Position numbers and translations under genes: made by a program. Below, piece after piece: positions 31,041 through 42,255 of a stretch of DNA of 60,000 nucleotides; position 1 is the stretch's first letter, and every line of letters starts with the position of its first letter. The notes under the pieces were generated by a model. That model saw only the letters and a list, made by a program, of their open reading frames with translations. It did not search any database and was not told the DNA's origin. Source of the stretch: Cristatella mucedo. Its lineage: Eukaryota > Bryozoa > Phylactolaemata > Cristatellidae. The stretch spans positions 3,060,001-3,120,000 of the forward strand of contig WPIO01000001.1 of assembly GCA_009760855.2 (NCBI GenBank), read 5' to 3'.

Positions 31041-33183
31041 GAACGGCTGTGTCAAATCTATGGCTAGGCAAACAAAGGCCCAACTTATACAAGTCAGTCA
31101 AGAGCTCTTTGGGCTTCGGTGTGAGTGGTAGGCTAAGGCTGGTGCTATACGCAAGTACCTCTCCCTGTGTATGGAGTAGACTGGTCTACGTAGCGACACG
31201 ACGTGAACTTGCTAGATTAAAAGACAAGCGCCTTTTAATGCTGCTGCGCACCGCTACCGTTGGCCTACCTACGTGTATTGAAGCAACGAATTCTCGAGTC
31301 GTGAGCCGCGCTTCGAGGCACCGGCAACGCAGATATTTATAGATAATTATACCGTGGATAGGAATGCTCATCGAACCAGTTACGTTGCAGCCCAGACCAA
31401 CGCACACCAGAACATAGACAAATTGGCATCGGAAGAATTGCGCAAGGAGGCGATAGTCCGGGATTGGTTCGGTGAACGACGTAAGTGCCAGGAGAAGCTT
31501 TTAACCCTATTATATAGGTAAATCGGTTGCAGGGTGAGAACGCTACCTAACGGCAGCCTATAGATATCAGCCGGCGACGAAATAGTGTAGTGGGCTGCCA
31601 TTTATATGTCGGTATAGTGTGTTCTGCTGCATTTGCAGCCAAGTTATCAGGTTTGATGTGAGAGAAAATGGAAGTGGGCAAGCTAATTTAGCAAGCCGGG
31701 GTGAAGACTGACGTCACTAGCGTGTAAGCCCTTGGCTCTCCAATACTTGCCCCTAGAGAAGAATCCGAGGTCTATACGTCCGCGCTTGGGGCTGTTGAGC
31801 TACCTGCCGGGATAGCTGCCGCGGAGCAAGGCGTCAGCGATCAAACACTGAGACGTTTTTATAGCTGCAGGCTCCTATATCTACAGCGGTCAGCTGCTTT
31901 CCAGCATGGGCAGCACGTCTTTGGCCACTCTTACATACTCCTCATGCTTCGCTATAGCACAGTATCTGATCGCCGAATCGTAATCAGATGACAGGCCGCA
32001 ACCGGGTTTTATCCGCTGAATATAGTGGATAATTGGAAAGTTTTTATGCAAAGCTTAGAACAGAGGAATTCTTGTGGCCGTCTACTAATTATGTGATAAA
32101 TGTGCTTTCCATACCGCTGAATTGTTTTTATTAGTTGGTATCAGATAGGGCGGCCACGACAGCCCATGCCTGGTGGCTTGTATCGAACGGCAACGGCTCT
32201 CGGTTAAAAGAATAAAGAGCCCTACAGATAACTGAAAACTGGCGAGGCATCTCAGATTTCCTGAGACACAAATGCTGCGCCGTAATACCGTTCCAAACAC
32301 TTGAAAGTTACTGCACACGTAGAACTGGTAGTGCACAGGATTCTGGGAGGCGGCCATACAGTTATCGCATATGCTTGCAATTGCAAGGCTATTCGAATTT
32401 CACTGGCACGATGCTGCCAAAAGTTTGATTGCGGATTTTGTGATTCCGAATTAGCATAGGTGGTCCCAGTTTTGATGCGGACGTATAATTTTAATTTGTA
32501 ATCTTAATTTGTAATCTGAGCCAGGATCGTCTTGAGCGGTTCTTTAGTGCAAATGAGCGGGTACACCCGAGTGTAAGCAGCACTTCGCTAGTCGCGCTCC
32601 CGTCAGCAAAAAAGCATTTCGCAGTGCGGTAATGAATTCTTCTATTCCAAGCTAAGCATACATAAGCGATGCCCGAATTTCCCCGAAATGTCTGCAGAAT
32701 AACCCACAGCTAAGGTTTCTTTGTCTGATTAAAGTATTGCTCAAATACTGCCCTGCACCACAGGGCGTACAATCTGCAAGAGCTGTCAAAGCCACACTGG
32801 CCTGTATCAGATCGTGATTGTAGCAGGGCCACCCAGCAGGAGTCCTGGCAAAAATTGGCATCTGCTGCAAGTCTGTGAAGGGCGGTGGGACACGGAAAAC
32901 CGCCACCGAGCCATGGGAGCCTGCGATCTTCAAGCGCACCACTGTTGGGTTAATTGCACCACACCCTGTGGCTGCTTATTTCTATAGGAATCAGGGTTGA
33001 AGAATCAGGGCCACGAGCCCCTCTTCCTTGGGCCAGATTTAATGAGTGAAGGCAAAAATTGCATGTCAATTTCTGTCTCAATCGGCCCGAGTTATAATCA
33101 TAAGGATTTATTTGACATTAGCTGGTTTACCATCCTCGATTTTATTGCGGCAGAAAGGCCTTAATGGCTGTTACTACCACTTA
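31041..33183. other. No recognised gene or repeat
   Basis: Frames at 31049-31342 (+), 32085-32357 (-) and 32652-32942 (-) match nothing I know. Composition is ordinary. Confidence 0.4.
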
Positions 33184-33370
33184 TAATGATAATAATAATA
33201 ATGCAGTTGATAAAGCGCCCTCAGAGAACTCAATCTCTTTCTAGGCGCTTTACATTTGCTGTAAGGGGAACTTGTAGTGGGCAATAAAATATCGCCCTAT
33301 GCAGGATTCAAACTCACAACCCCGGTCGGGACGAGAGAGCACCTTGCCACCTGGACCATCATGGCATGAG
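33184..33370 (-). repeat. Chimeric SINE: SINE-B head and body with an L2 hairpin tail
   Basis: Minus strand: head with B-box-like GTGAGTTTGAATCCTGC, body GGCGATATTTTATTGCCCA as in SINE-B, then CTTACAGCAAATGTAAAGCG and the full L2 hairpin with an ATT tail. The SINE-B terminal hairpin is absent. Confidence 0.75.
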
Positions 33371-33739
33371 CTATTGGCCTTAATGGTTTACTTTCGGCAA
33401 TGGCAACATTTAGCTCGCCTTTATCTAATGCTTGAATATTCTCTGTATAATTATGGATGAAGAATCTCCAGTGATGTCTTCACTTATTTAGGAAGTGCCT
33501 ACTTTGGGCGACTGGTCGTCAGCTGTTACATGCTGAGAGTTCTCATCATCCAAGTCCGCGATTGAATGAACAAAATGCGTTTCTCATCGAAAGAAACAGC
33601 GATTACAGAAAATGTGCATCCGGGCAATTTGATCGCAATCCGCGCTCCAGTACTAGGAGTACTCAATCGCAACTAAGTCGCCTTGTACAACTGCAAGAGA
33701 AGCAATCACCAAGCGCTAATGGAACCAACAAGGAGTGAG

Positions 33740-34560
33740 TTGCCAAAGTTTAGTTGGAATGTCTCGAATGAATGGACCAGGTTGCCTATGACGTCCTTAT
33801 CTAAGCAACCCTGAATTTTCCAGTGTTACGTAGACGGAAGTAGGCCGACTGGGGATATAATGTGCTCATCTCGCGACAGGTCATTTTGCAAGAGGACAGC
33901 CGGATTGTGAGCAGAGGCCAAAGGAGATTTGCTGCAAGAGCCCATTTAAAGAGTTGGACTTTCCATTTTCCAAGTACTACTCGGTTTGTCCATGATTAGT
34001 AAGTTGGTTTTTCATCATTCAATTTCGGAAAAATTACTACCATCCAAGTTCGAGAGTCGGCAATGCACGCAGTGTAGCTGTTGGGGAGCTGAGACAGTTT
34101 GAGATTTTGTAAGGCAGGAGAGAATCAACGCACGAGTACAGCTGCGTGTCGTCTGCATAAAAATGAAAGCCTAGATTGTGATTGGTGAATATATTGGCAA
34201 GTGGAAGAATATAAAATGTGAAAAAGAACGAACCTAAAATGGATCCTTGGAGCAACCTGTATGTCAAAGGTTCACTGTACAATCTTTGTCAATTGAACTC
34301 TTCCCTCTGAATTCTCCGACTGAGGTAACGCCTAAATCATTGTAATACAATGTCTACGATGCCTCGGCGAGATGACAGACGCTCGAGAAGGATTTTGTGG
34401 CCAGTGGAAAGAAGTTGCAAAGAGATCGTCCTGAGCAACTCTCTCTAAGGCAGCATTCCTCATAAGATCGTTATAAACTTACAGTTGGGCCAATTCTGCG
34501 AATTAATTTGCTCATAAACCTGAGTTGATCTCGAGCACGTGGTACGCTAATAAAAGCACA
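33740..34560 (-). pseudogene. L2-group LINE reverse transcriptase fragment (YADD)
   Basis: Minus-strand frame 34037-34282 contains LLQGSILGSFFFTFYILPLA followed by GFHFYADDTQLY, the RT palm with the catalytic YADD. Flanking DNA on both sides resembles the 38.3-40.2 kb LINE but is frameshifted. Confidence 0.88.
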
Positions 34561-35475
34561 CTCTACGATCGCAAGCGGATGGAGCTGCTTTTAAATTGAA
34601 CATTGGTATTGAATGCATGAGAAATATTGATCTGTAGCTACCGAAGTCGGCTGTCGTATGCTTTTCCAATGCAAGCTGACGAATGCATCTTGTTCGGAAA
34701 AGTTGCCTCGACGGAAGAAAGGAGGGCCGCAGTCTCGGGTCTCGAGGCGCCTCTCGTCGTGCGATCCGCGTTCGTTATGACCGCTGCGACCTCGCTTGCA
34801 AGCGCCTCTTTTTCTAGTAAACTCATCGACGCTCATAAGCTCGACGATAAAGAAATCCTCGGCAAGGTGCCGCCTTCGGTAGCTCGCCGGCAGCGGCGAA
34901 CTGCTGCTTTCTGCTCAGACAGCGCGTTCGCAGCCAATCGGAGCATCGAGCCGCATCTAGCTGCTCGTGCCGGTAGCCGGTGCGCACGCTCGTGCACATA
35001 AGGCACTTCGTAGGCTCGATGCAAAGCTCGCGAGCCCTTCGAGCTTCGTAGGCGCTTTAAGCGCTGGCCGAGTCGCGCTAGAGTTTGCTCCTACAGCGAG
35101 TCACTTCTGAAGCGTAAAGCTTGCGGCGGAGCCGGAATTCTTATCTCGGGGCTAGACCTGCAGCATTTCTATGCCGGGGCCTTGACCCTCGCAAGATTTC
35201 AAAGGATCTAGTAGGTGGGGCTAGATCTGCAATTGATAAACGAGCATTGCACAAAATCACAGTGATTACTCGACACGAATTTGACAGCCGCTCGCTCATT
35301 TAGTGTTATTAAGACAGACATACTTTCTTCGTCGGTGGATTCCTGCTTAGGAACAGGGGACGGCCCAGCTCACTGCTCTACTGTAGGAGGGACAAATGCC
35401 CCCCACCCTGCCCCCTGGCACCACCACTGCGTAGAGCCCTGCAAAATGGACAAATACAGCCAGCTTCTATGGCAG
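34561..35475. other. Unassigned, partly GC-rich
   Basis: A 124-codon + frame at 34627-35001 has no recognised domain. Direct GAGCTTCGTAGGC-like words recur near 35000-35060. Confidence 0.35.
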
Positions 35476-35484
35476 CTATCAGCT

Positions 35485-35568
<84 letters not shown>

Positions 35569-35577
35569 AGCTGATAG
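35476..35577. repeat. (TA)n flanked by 13-bp perfect inverted arms
   Basis: CTATCAGCTATCA, about 76 bases of TA, then TGATAGCTGATAG. Further (TA)n follows at 35592-35660 and 35706-35722, with TTTATTTATT and GTGTGT to about 35785. Confidence 0.93.
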
Positions 35578-35586
35578 ATTCTTGGC

Positions 35587-35641
<55 letters not shown>

Positions 35642-35788
35642 ATATATATATATATATGTATAAGTTGAAAAAAGTTAAGCTTAGCTTATTCAAAAGCCTC
35701 ACATACATATATATATATATATTTATTTATTTATATTTGCGTGCATGTGTGTGTGTGTGTGTGTTTGTGTGTGTTTGTGTATGTGTAT

Positions 35789-35915
35789 GTATAGCGGCAG
35801 AAGAGCCTTACAAATATCACCATTACATGCCATAAATACAGGATCGCCTCACTGCAAGATTCGAACCTACTACCTGGGTTGTGAGGAACTGGCACCTTAC
35901 CTCTGAGCGAGCACC
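35789..35915 (-). repeat. SINE-B copy, degraded
   Basis: TATAGCGGCAGAAGAGCC, GGATCGCCTCACTGCAAG, ATTCGAACCTACTACCTG: reverse-strand SINE-B order with a broken tail. Confidence 0.75.
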
Positions 35916-38267
35916 TTATCTCTTGCCCAATCGTAGGAAAAAGGTAGTTTGCTCATCCCTCCAAGCCCGGCGATTACTTAGAGACAAGAGCGACAGAGCT
36001 ACCGTGTCTGAAGTGAGCTGCATAACACAGAACACGAACCCGATTTGCTTGGCCAGCCAAGGCTCCTGTGACAGCAAGGCCATGGTTTCATTTCTAAATT
36101 GCAAGTAAAATGGGCAGCGATCTCAGCGATATTGCCATCTGAACATGCAGCCTCGATTCTTCTCGATGCTGTTCGCCGAGCCACAGCAGCAGCTGGTGAT
36201 TTCTCATCTGCTGCTGCTGTGCTCGCTGTCCTCGATAATTTTGTCTGTTTACTAGTTAGTCGAAAATCACTTCTCGATGCGAGGTCATGTTCTTTCGCCA
36301 GTGTCATGCCACCAACCTTTCCGTGACACTCTTGTTCCGGAGGGTGCCTAGCGACCGAGTCGCTAGTCTGCTTTTCTTCATTTTGCTGTCGTGCACAACT
36401 GGTGCATGCATGGTCCTTGTGCATCCTCAGTTAATGCAATCCCCTGGCTTTATGCGGCACCTCGAACCTCTCAGCACAGCAGTAAGGGCACGAGGCAGGA
36501 TTACTTAAGAGGGCAGTCTTTATGCACTTCTTTGAACTCTTTGATGCAAAATGGTAACGGCATCCACATGGCCGCTCTTTCAGCTTGGACATTATTGCAT
36601 GCATACCGTAATGGCACTGAAATAGCCGCTACAATTCACTTGCTCGAGAGGTTGCTCGCATGCATAGGCCACGCCCCACGAAGATGGCTTGCTTATATTT
36701 ACGGAGGCAGGTGCACCTCACATGCTGCCTCAAAGAGATCGGGCACTGCTGCAGAACCTGGCAAAGGGCCAGCTGAAAACTATTTTTGCGATGAAAGGTA
36801 GCTTGTTTGAAATTTTTGCGATGAGTAGGTAGTCGGGACTGTAAAAAAATTCAGGTGGAAGCTCCAAAGACCGTCTTGGAAAGTACTGGTTATGGTGAGA
36901 TTCCTTCACAGACCTACTGACCGGAAGTAGGTATCTGAAACATGCTCAGTTTGCCGACGTGGTATGTCAGTCCTAAGCAGGCTAAATCCAGTCAATCGGA
37001 CACTAATCTGAGCCATTGTAGCGGTATACGACTCATAGATACTTCTGAGAGAATTAGCCACTTGGTTGTTTATAAGCTTATAAGGCAGTTTCACCAGCAG
37101 AAAGCAGTAGGCATGCACATGTAAATGTTCTCTGGGTAGGGACGAAAGTAGTAGTGCAGTGGCCCCAGCACGCATTGACAGTTGGTCTCTGGAACGATAC
37201 TGGGACAACGACACTCGTTAAAGCAGATCTCAGCATTTAATGGTAAGGCTTTTTCACCAATGAGCATTAGGAGAGAGTAGGAGCACTTTTGTCCATACAG
37301 CAATAAGAGGTGCAGCTGATGGCTGGTCTCTCATTACCCTGATGCACTGACCTCTTGAACAGAAAAACAAGTACGTCAGTCGGCCTGCTCTATCAGCTGC
37401 CCACACTGTGGAAGCAGAGCAGCTGGGCACAACCGCTGGCTTTCCAATCGTCTTACTCCTGGAGGTAAAGGAAAAACAGCGAATCTCTGCCGGCTAATGC
37501 TGCACAGAGGCACTTCGTGCCATTTACCTGCACCTGATGGTGCTGCCTAGATGCCACGTTCGTGTACCTGTGCATGGTATGCAGGGGCAGGTCACTTACC
37601 TGCACCTGTAGGTGCTATGCAAAGGCACATCCAGCCATTTGCCTACAGAGGTCGAAGCAAGCACAGGCTATGGAAGAGGAATTGGAGCATCCACTAGCCA
37701 CTGCCACTTGGAGGTCTCACTTGACCACTTGCAACGACAGTGCTGACTGCATGAGGGACGCTGTGCGGTGGATGTCAGAGCGTCATGTGCCTGCTATGTG
37801 CCTGCGCTATGGTCATGAAAAGCATCAGCAGTAGTAGCCAGTGGGCGGCGTTTTAAAAAGACACGCTGGCAGCTGCCCGTGCAGCTGCCAATGCATCTGC
37901 CCTAGTGAGTAATGGGAGCTTCCGGGGCTGAGGCTGAAAGAGCAGGCATTCCTCAAGGTCGCACCGTAGCAGAAGATTCACAAATCGCACGAAATCAGCG
38001 ATTAAAACCGACTGAGTGGATTTTATTTCGGCATCTTTAACGCCAGCTAGCGGGGTTACTGAGACAGCATGGCGTGAGTCCAAGCGGTGCATTGGGTAGA
38101 ATGTAAGGTAGCGATTCCAGTTTGTCTTGTTTAGTTCCAGCAGTCGGCAGCTGGGCCAGATCTAAGCGTTGTCTGCCAGTTGCCTACGGTGCACCACTCA
38201 CATTCATAGCTATTGTTAGGCTTTCAGGCAGCATTAGAATCGATAGGATACTGACCGCTGGAATGTT
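35916..38267. other. No recognised gene; one imperfect 72-bp-spaced repeat
   Basis: TTACCTGCACCTG occurs near 37524 and again near 37596, each next to GGTGCT. Open frames here (for example 36391-36801 + and 37562-37834 +) have no family I recognise. Confidence 0.4.
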
Positions 38268-40210
38268 GCTAATGATAATGAATTTATATAACGCCCTCAG
38301 AGAACTCACTATCTTTCTTGGCACGTTACATGTGCTGAATAGATGCCTTTTTAGCTTCTTTTTAAAAGCCATCAAGTCAGGGGATGTGATGACCGTCGGA
38401 AGTGAGCTCTAAGCTTTGGGAGCATGGGAACTAAAGGCAAGGTCTCCAAAGGATTTAATGTTTGTACAAGGTGTAGCTAAATGATTAGATTCAGAAAAGC
38501 CGTTCGTACTATGCTTTGCTTGTTGGGGGAGTAGATCTAATAAGTAGGCTGGAGCCAAAGGATGAATAGACCTGAAAGTGAATGACAGAACCTTGGGAAC
38601 AAGTGCAGGTCAGCGAGAAGTGGTGTGATGTTACAACTGCGACGCTCACGATAGACAAGCAAGCCTGGCTACAGAGTTTTGCACCAGCTGTAAGCACTTG
38701 AGTGCATAGGTCGGCAGACCAGCAAGCAGTAAGTTATAGAAGTCGAGATGGGATATCACAAATGCATGTAGTTTCCCTGTCTAAGCAAGCCCGAATTTTT
38801 GCAATGTTATGTAGCTGCAAGTAGGCAGACTTGACTGTGGACCTGATGCGGTCGTCTAATGAAAGGTTTCTTTGGAAAAGGACATCTATTTCGTGCAGAT
38901 TCAACAGGAGATATGCTTGCAGAGCCGATTTAGAGCGTGATGTTTTCCAATTTCTGAGTCACACTTGGTTTGCCCATTACTTGTAAGTTGATTTTATCAT
39001 CATTCAATTTGAGAAAGTTTGCTGCCATCTATTAGCAGTTGTCAGAAATACATGCAACAAGGGAGCTGAAAGAATTTGAAGTACTCGAAGGCAGGGAGAG
39101 ATCATAACAAAGATATAACTGAGTGTCATCAACGTCGAAGTAAACTCCTAGATTGTGCCAGCAATCACATCGGCAAGAGGGAGAGTGTAAACCGTGAAAA
39201 GAACGGGACCAAGCACGGGGCCCTAAGGTACCTCATACTTCAGAGGCTCCTTGGATAATCTTTTTCTATTCACATCAATACTTTGGAATCTTCCGCTGAG
39301 ATAGGACCTGAACTATTGCAGTGCAGTACCAGTGATTCCCTGGCGAGGTGAGAGACACTCGAGAAGGACTTGGAAATCGACAGTATCAAAAGCTGCAGAA
39401 AGACTGAGTAGAAAAAGCAGCAGCGAGACTCTACATAAGTCTGCATTCCTAAGAAGGTTGTTATATACCGGAAGCAATGCAGATTACGTTGGGTGATTAG
39501 TTTTAAAACCAGACAGGAACTCACTATCTAGATTTGAAGTTTTAATAGATGAGTTCAGTTGGTCTGCCGAGACTCGTCCTAGTGTCTTTGATCGGAACGG
39601 TAGAAGGGAGACTGGACGTTGCTCAAGTTGCTCAAGTTCTCTTGGTCTAATATTGCTTTCTTGAGTAGTGGCCTGTAGTACAGCCTATTGGAAAGCTGTC
39701 GGGACATGGCCTGAGGCTAATGACGTATTTCTGATGTTAGTTGTGCATGGCAGCAGCCGATCTAGAAATCGTAGAAGCAGAATAGTGAAAATAGTGTCTA
39801 GAGAACTAGTTGTCTTCTTTAATTGGGGTATGAACTTCAGGATGAGGTCACTCGTGACCTCCTTGAATGTAGACATTAAGGTGCTGCACGGAACTGAGGG
39901 ACATTCCAAAGGGGATGCTGCCACCCTATGGAAGGACTTCCCTGATCTTGTCTATCTTGTTTATAAAAAAAAGCTAGAGAAGCTTTAAGTTACATCATTA
40001 CAAGGATCACTAGGTATGGAGGTAACCTTGGAGCGGTTGAGGAGATGATGGGTCATCGACATCAGCATTTTTGGATTGTACATCTGTGATTCAACAATAT
40101 GTTTATAGAAAGTAGACTTGGCCGTTGCTAGGATCGATAGTTACGATCTACAGTAATCTTCGTACGCCTGTTGATGGACAGTCAGTCCTGATCTAGTGTA
40201 TGTTTTTTCT
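38268..40210 (-). pseudogene. L2-group LINE, about 1.9 kb, RT through 3' hairpin, decayed
   Basis: Reading right to left: MYNPKMLMSMTHHLLNRSK at about 40.05 kb, STFKEVTSDLILKFI and LASGHVPTAFQ at 39.7-39.9 kb, FDVDDTQLYLC at about 39.12 kb (the YADD site now VDD), C-terminal blocks at 38.4-38.7 kb, then the hairpin and ATAATGATAATG tail at 38.27-38.33 kb. Stops and frameshifts are frequent. The endonuclease end is not seen. Confidence 0.88.
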
Positions 40211-40213
40211 AGA

Positions 40214-40340
40214 TTAATAAAATTGCCCCAAGAGAACTTAATCTCTATTCAGGCGCTTCACATATGCCTCGGGGCTCGAGCCCACGACCTCAGTCAGACT
40301 TGGTCGGGGCGAGCACCTTAACCGCTAGACCAAACCAGCT
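40214..40340 (-). repeat. SINE-A copy beside or within the LINE
   Basis: Minus strand: TGGTTTGGTCTAGCGGTTAA, GTGGGCTCGAGCCC, GCGCCTGAATAGAGATTAAG and TTCTCTTGGGGC. Very similar to the 13.2 kb copy. Confidence 0.92.
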
Positions 40341-40666
40341 CGGTGCTTTGGCTTAGTAGACGTAGCTAGTTTAATGTGCTCGGTAAACCGTGGGGCGCCT
40401 TCAAGCTTAGTCTGAGGTGCAAACTGGTTGATCATGTCAGCTGGTGTCGCGTGGTAGCATGCTAGTGGCGTCTCTGGTTAGCCTGCAGCCCAGGTCAAGT
40501 GCAGGAAATTACCACTAGGACATCAATCGATAAATGAATGCCTTGACTGCTCGCTAATACTTAATGGTTGGAGGACTGACTCGTGACGTGATCAAAGCCT
40601 CCAAGCTGCTACAGCTTTGAGGCTGCATCGACGACCACGACTGGACGCCTGGACATGCCCCTAGAC

Positions 40667-40853
40667 CAGTGGTTCTCAACCCTCCCAATGCCGCGACCCA
40701 TTAATACAGTTCTTCTCGTTGTGGCGACCCCCAACCATAAAATTAGTGTGTGCAAAATGTGGAAATGCGTGTTTTCTGATGGTCTTAGGCCACCCCTAAG
40801 TAAGGGTCGTTCGACCCCTAAAGGGGTCACGATCTACAGGTTGAAAACCGCTG
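40667..40853. mobile_element. SPIN/Charlie-like hAT MITE with perfect 8-bp target duplication
   Basis: A 187-base element flanked by identical CCCTAGAC at 40659-40666 and 40854-40861. Its ends, CAGTGGTTCTCAACC and (other strand) CAGCGGTTTTCAACC, are terminal inverted repeats. Inside are GATGGTCTTAGGCCACCCC and GGGTCGTTCGACCCCTAAAG, which I recognise from the SPIN group of hAT-Charlie elements, known for horizontal transfer among animals. There is no ORF; mobilisation needs a hAT transposase in trans. Confidence 0.88.
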
Positions 40854-40861
40854 CCCTAGAC

Positions 40862-41410
40862 TGTGAGGTAAGTTCCTTGGTCATGTCTCGATAGCCTGGG
40901 CACTGCCCATGAATATATGCCCTCAGTCCAGAGCGCAGCCAGCGTCGTGCGCTTGTGGCTGACCCGTTGGCTGACCTTGTGGCCGACCCGGCGTGATCGA
41001 AGCGTTTTCGGCTTCAAAATCGAGCAGGGGCCTTCAATTAGGTACAAGAAACAGGTGCTTGGGCGGGTTGGGGTTAAAAGTTTAATTCCCAAAGAGATCG
41101 CAAACTACCCCACTGTCCCCAGCAGTTTTGTGAGTGAACACGTTCTATACATGGTGAACTGACTTCCACCAAATACCTACACATTAGGTCATGCCTGAGC
41201 GCAGTAGAGTGGATCTGTTGGGAGCTGTTTGCAGCTGCTTTTTCAATACTACATATTTCAGGTTAGGAACTCTTGACAGCGGTACTAATTGCTGTGCAAC
41301 AAAGTCGCTTGTTCGAGTCCCTTTACGGTCATGCAATTTGTTACGAAAGCCTCTAAGGGAAAGTAAACGTTTGTCAATGGGCTCTGGCTTAAGGCCGTCA
41401 TCTACTCCGC
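40862..41410. other. No recognised feature
   Basis: A short ordinary stretch between the hAT element and a SINE-A. The 106-codon + frame 41191-41511 overlaps the SINE and is not credible. Confidence 0.4.
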
Positions 41411-41545
41411 CGCCCTGGTTTGGCCCAAAGGTTAAGGTGCTGGCCTTTAACGAGCAAGGACTTGGGTTCAAGCCCCCTGCGGTATATATAAAGCACCTAT
41501 ACAGAGATTAAGTTCTCTCAAAGTGCTAGACAAGCTCCGCATATA
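41411..41545 (+). repeat. SINE-A copy
   Basis: CTGGTTTGGCCCAAAGGTTA, TTGGGTTCAAGCCCCC, AAAGCACCTATACAGAGATT, TTCTCTCAAAGTGC. A short TATATA tract follows. Confidence 0.85.
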
Positions 41546-41610
41546 AATATAAATATATATATATTCATACATATATACGCCTGCAGTATTCATGCATTCC
41601 ATATGGATAA

Positions 41611-42255
41611 TAATCAGGCACTTAAAGCTGGTGCAAAACTCTGCATCTATGCTTGTCTGTCGTGAGCGGCACAGTTGCAACATCACACCACTTCTCGCCG
41701 ACCTGCAGTGACTACCAGTTAAGCAACTGATCGACTTCAAGGTTTTGTCACTCACTTTTAGGTCCCTTCATTCTTTGACTCCATCATATCTATCAGATCT
41801 ACTCCCTGACCAGGCTGAGCATCGCACCACCCGCTTTTCAGAATCTAACTGTTTACCAATACCTCGTACAAGCATAAATTTCTTTGGAGACAGTGCTTTT
41901 AGTTCGAATGTTCCCAAAGCCTGGAACTCACATCTGACTTGCATCATGGCATCCCCTAACTTGATCACGTTTAAAAAGAAATTTAAAACGTACCTATTTA
42001 TGACAGCATGTGGGTCCCTGTGATTTGACCTTCATGTGCTTATGGGTGCTGACACTGTGCATGCTGCCACTAACCACACTTGTATGCTGACCGTGTGCAT
42101 GTCACCCCTAACCACATTATTCTTGTTGTTTTTTGAGCGAGCTACCGCTAACCATTCGATCGTGTTTCCTTTGCAGCAAATTTAAAGCGCCTAGAAAGAG
42201 ATTGAGTTCTCTGAGGGCGCTTTATCAAGTGTGTTATTGCTATTGTCATTATAAT
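41611..42255 (+). pseudogene. L2-group LINE C-terminus, 3' UTR and hairpin
   Basis: Frames give FRSLHSLTPSYLSDLLPDQA, FFGDSAFSSNVPKAWNS and TFKKKFKTYLF. The 3' UTR with duplicated units, AAAGCGCCTAGAAAGAGATT and TTCTCTGAGGGCGC, and a weak ATT-like tail follow. Confidence 0.93.
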
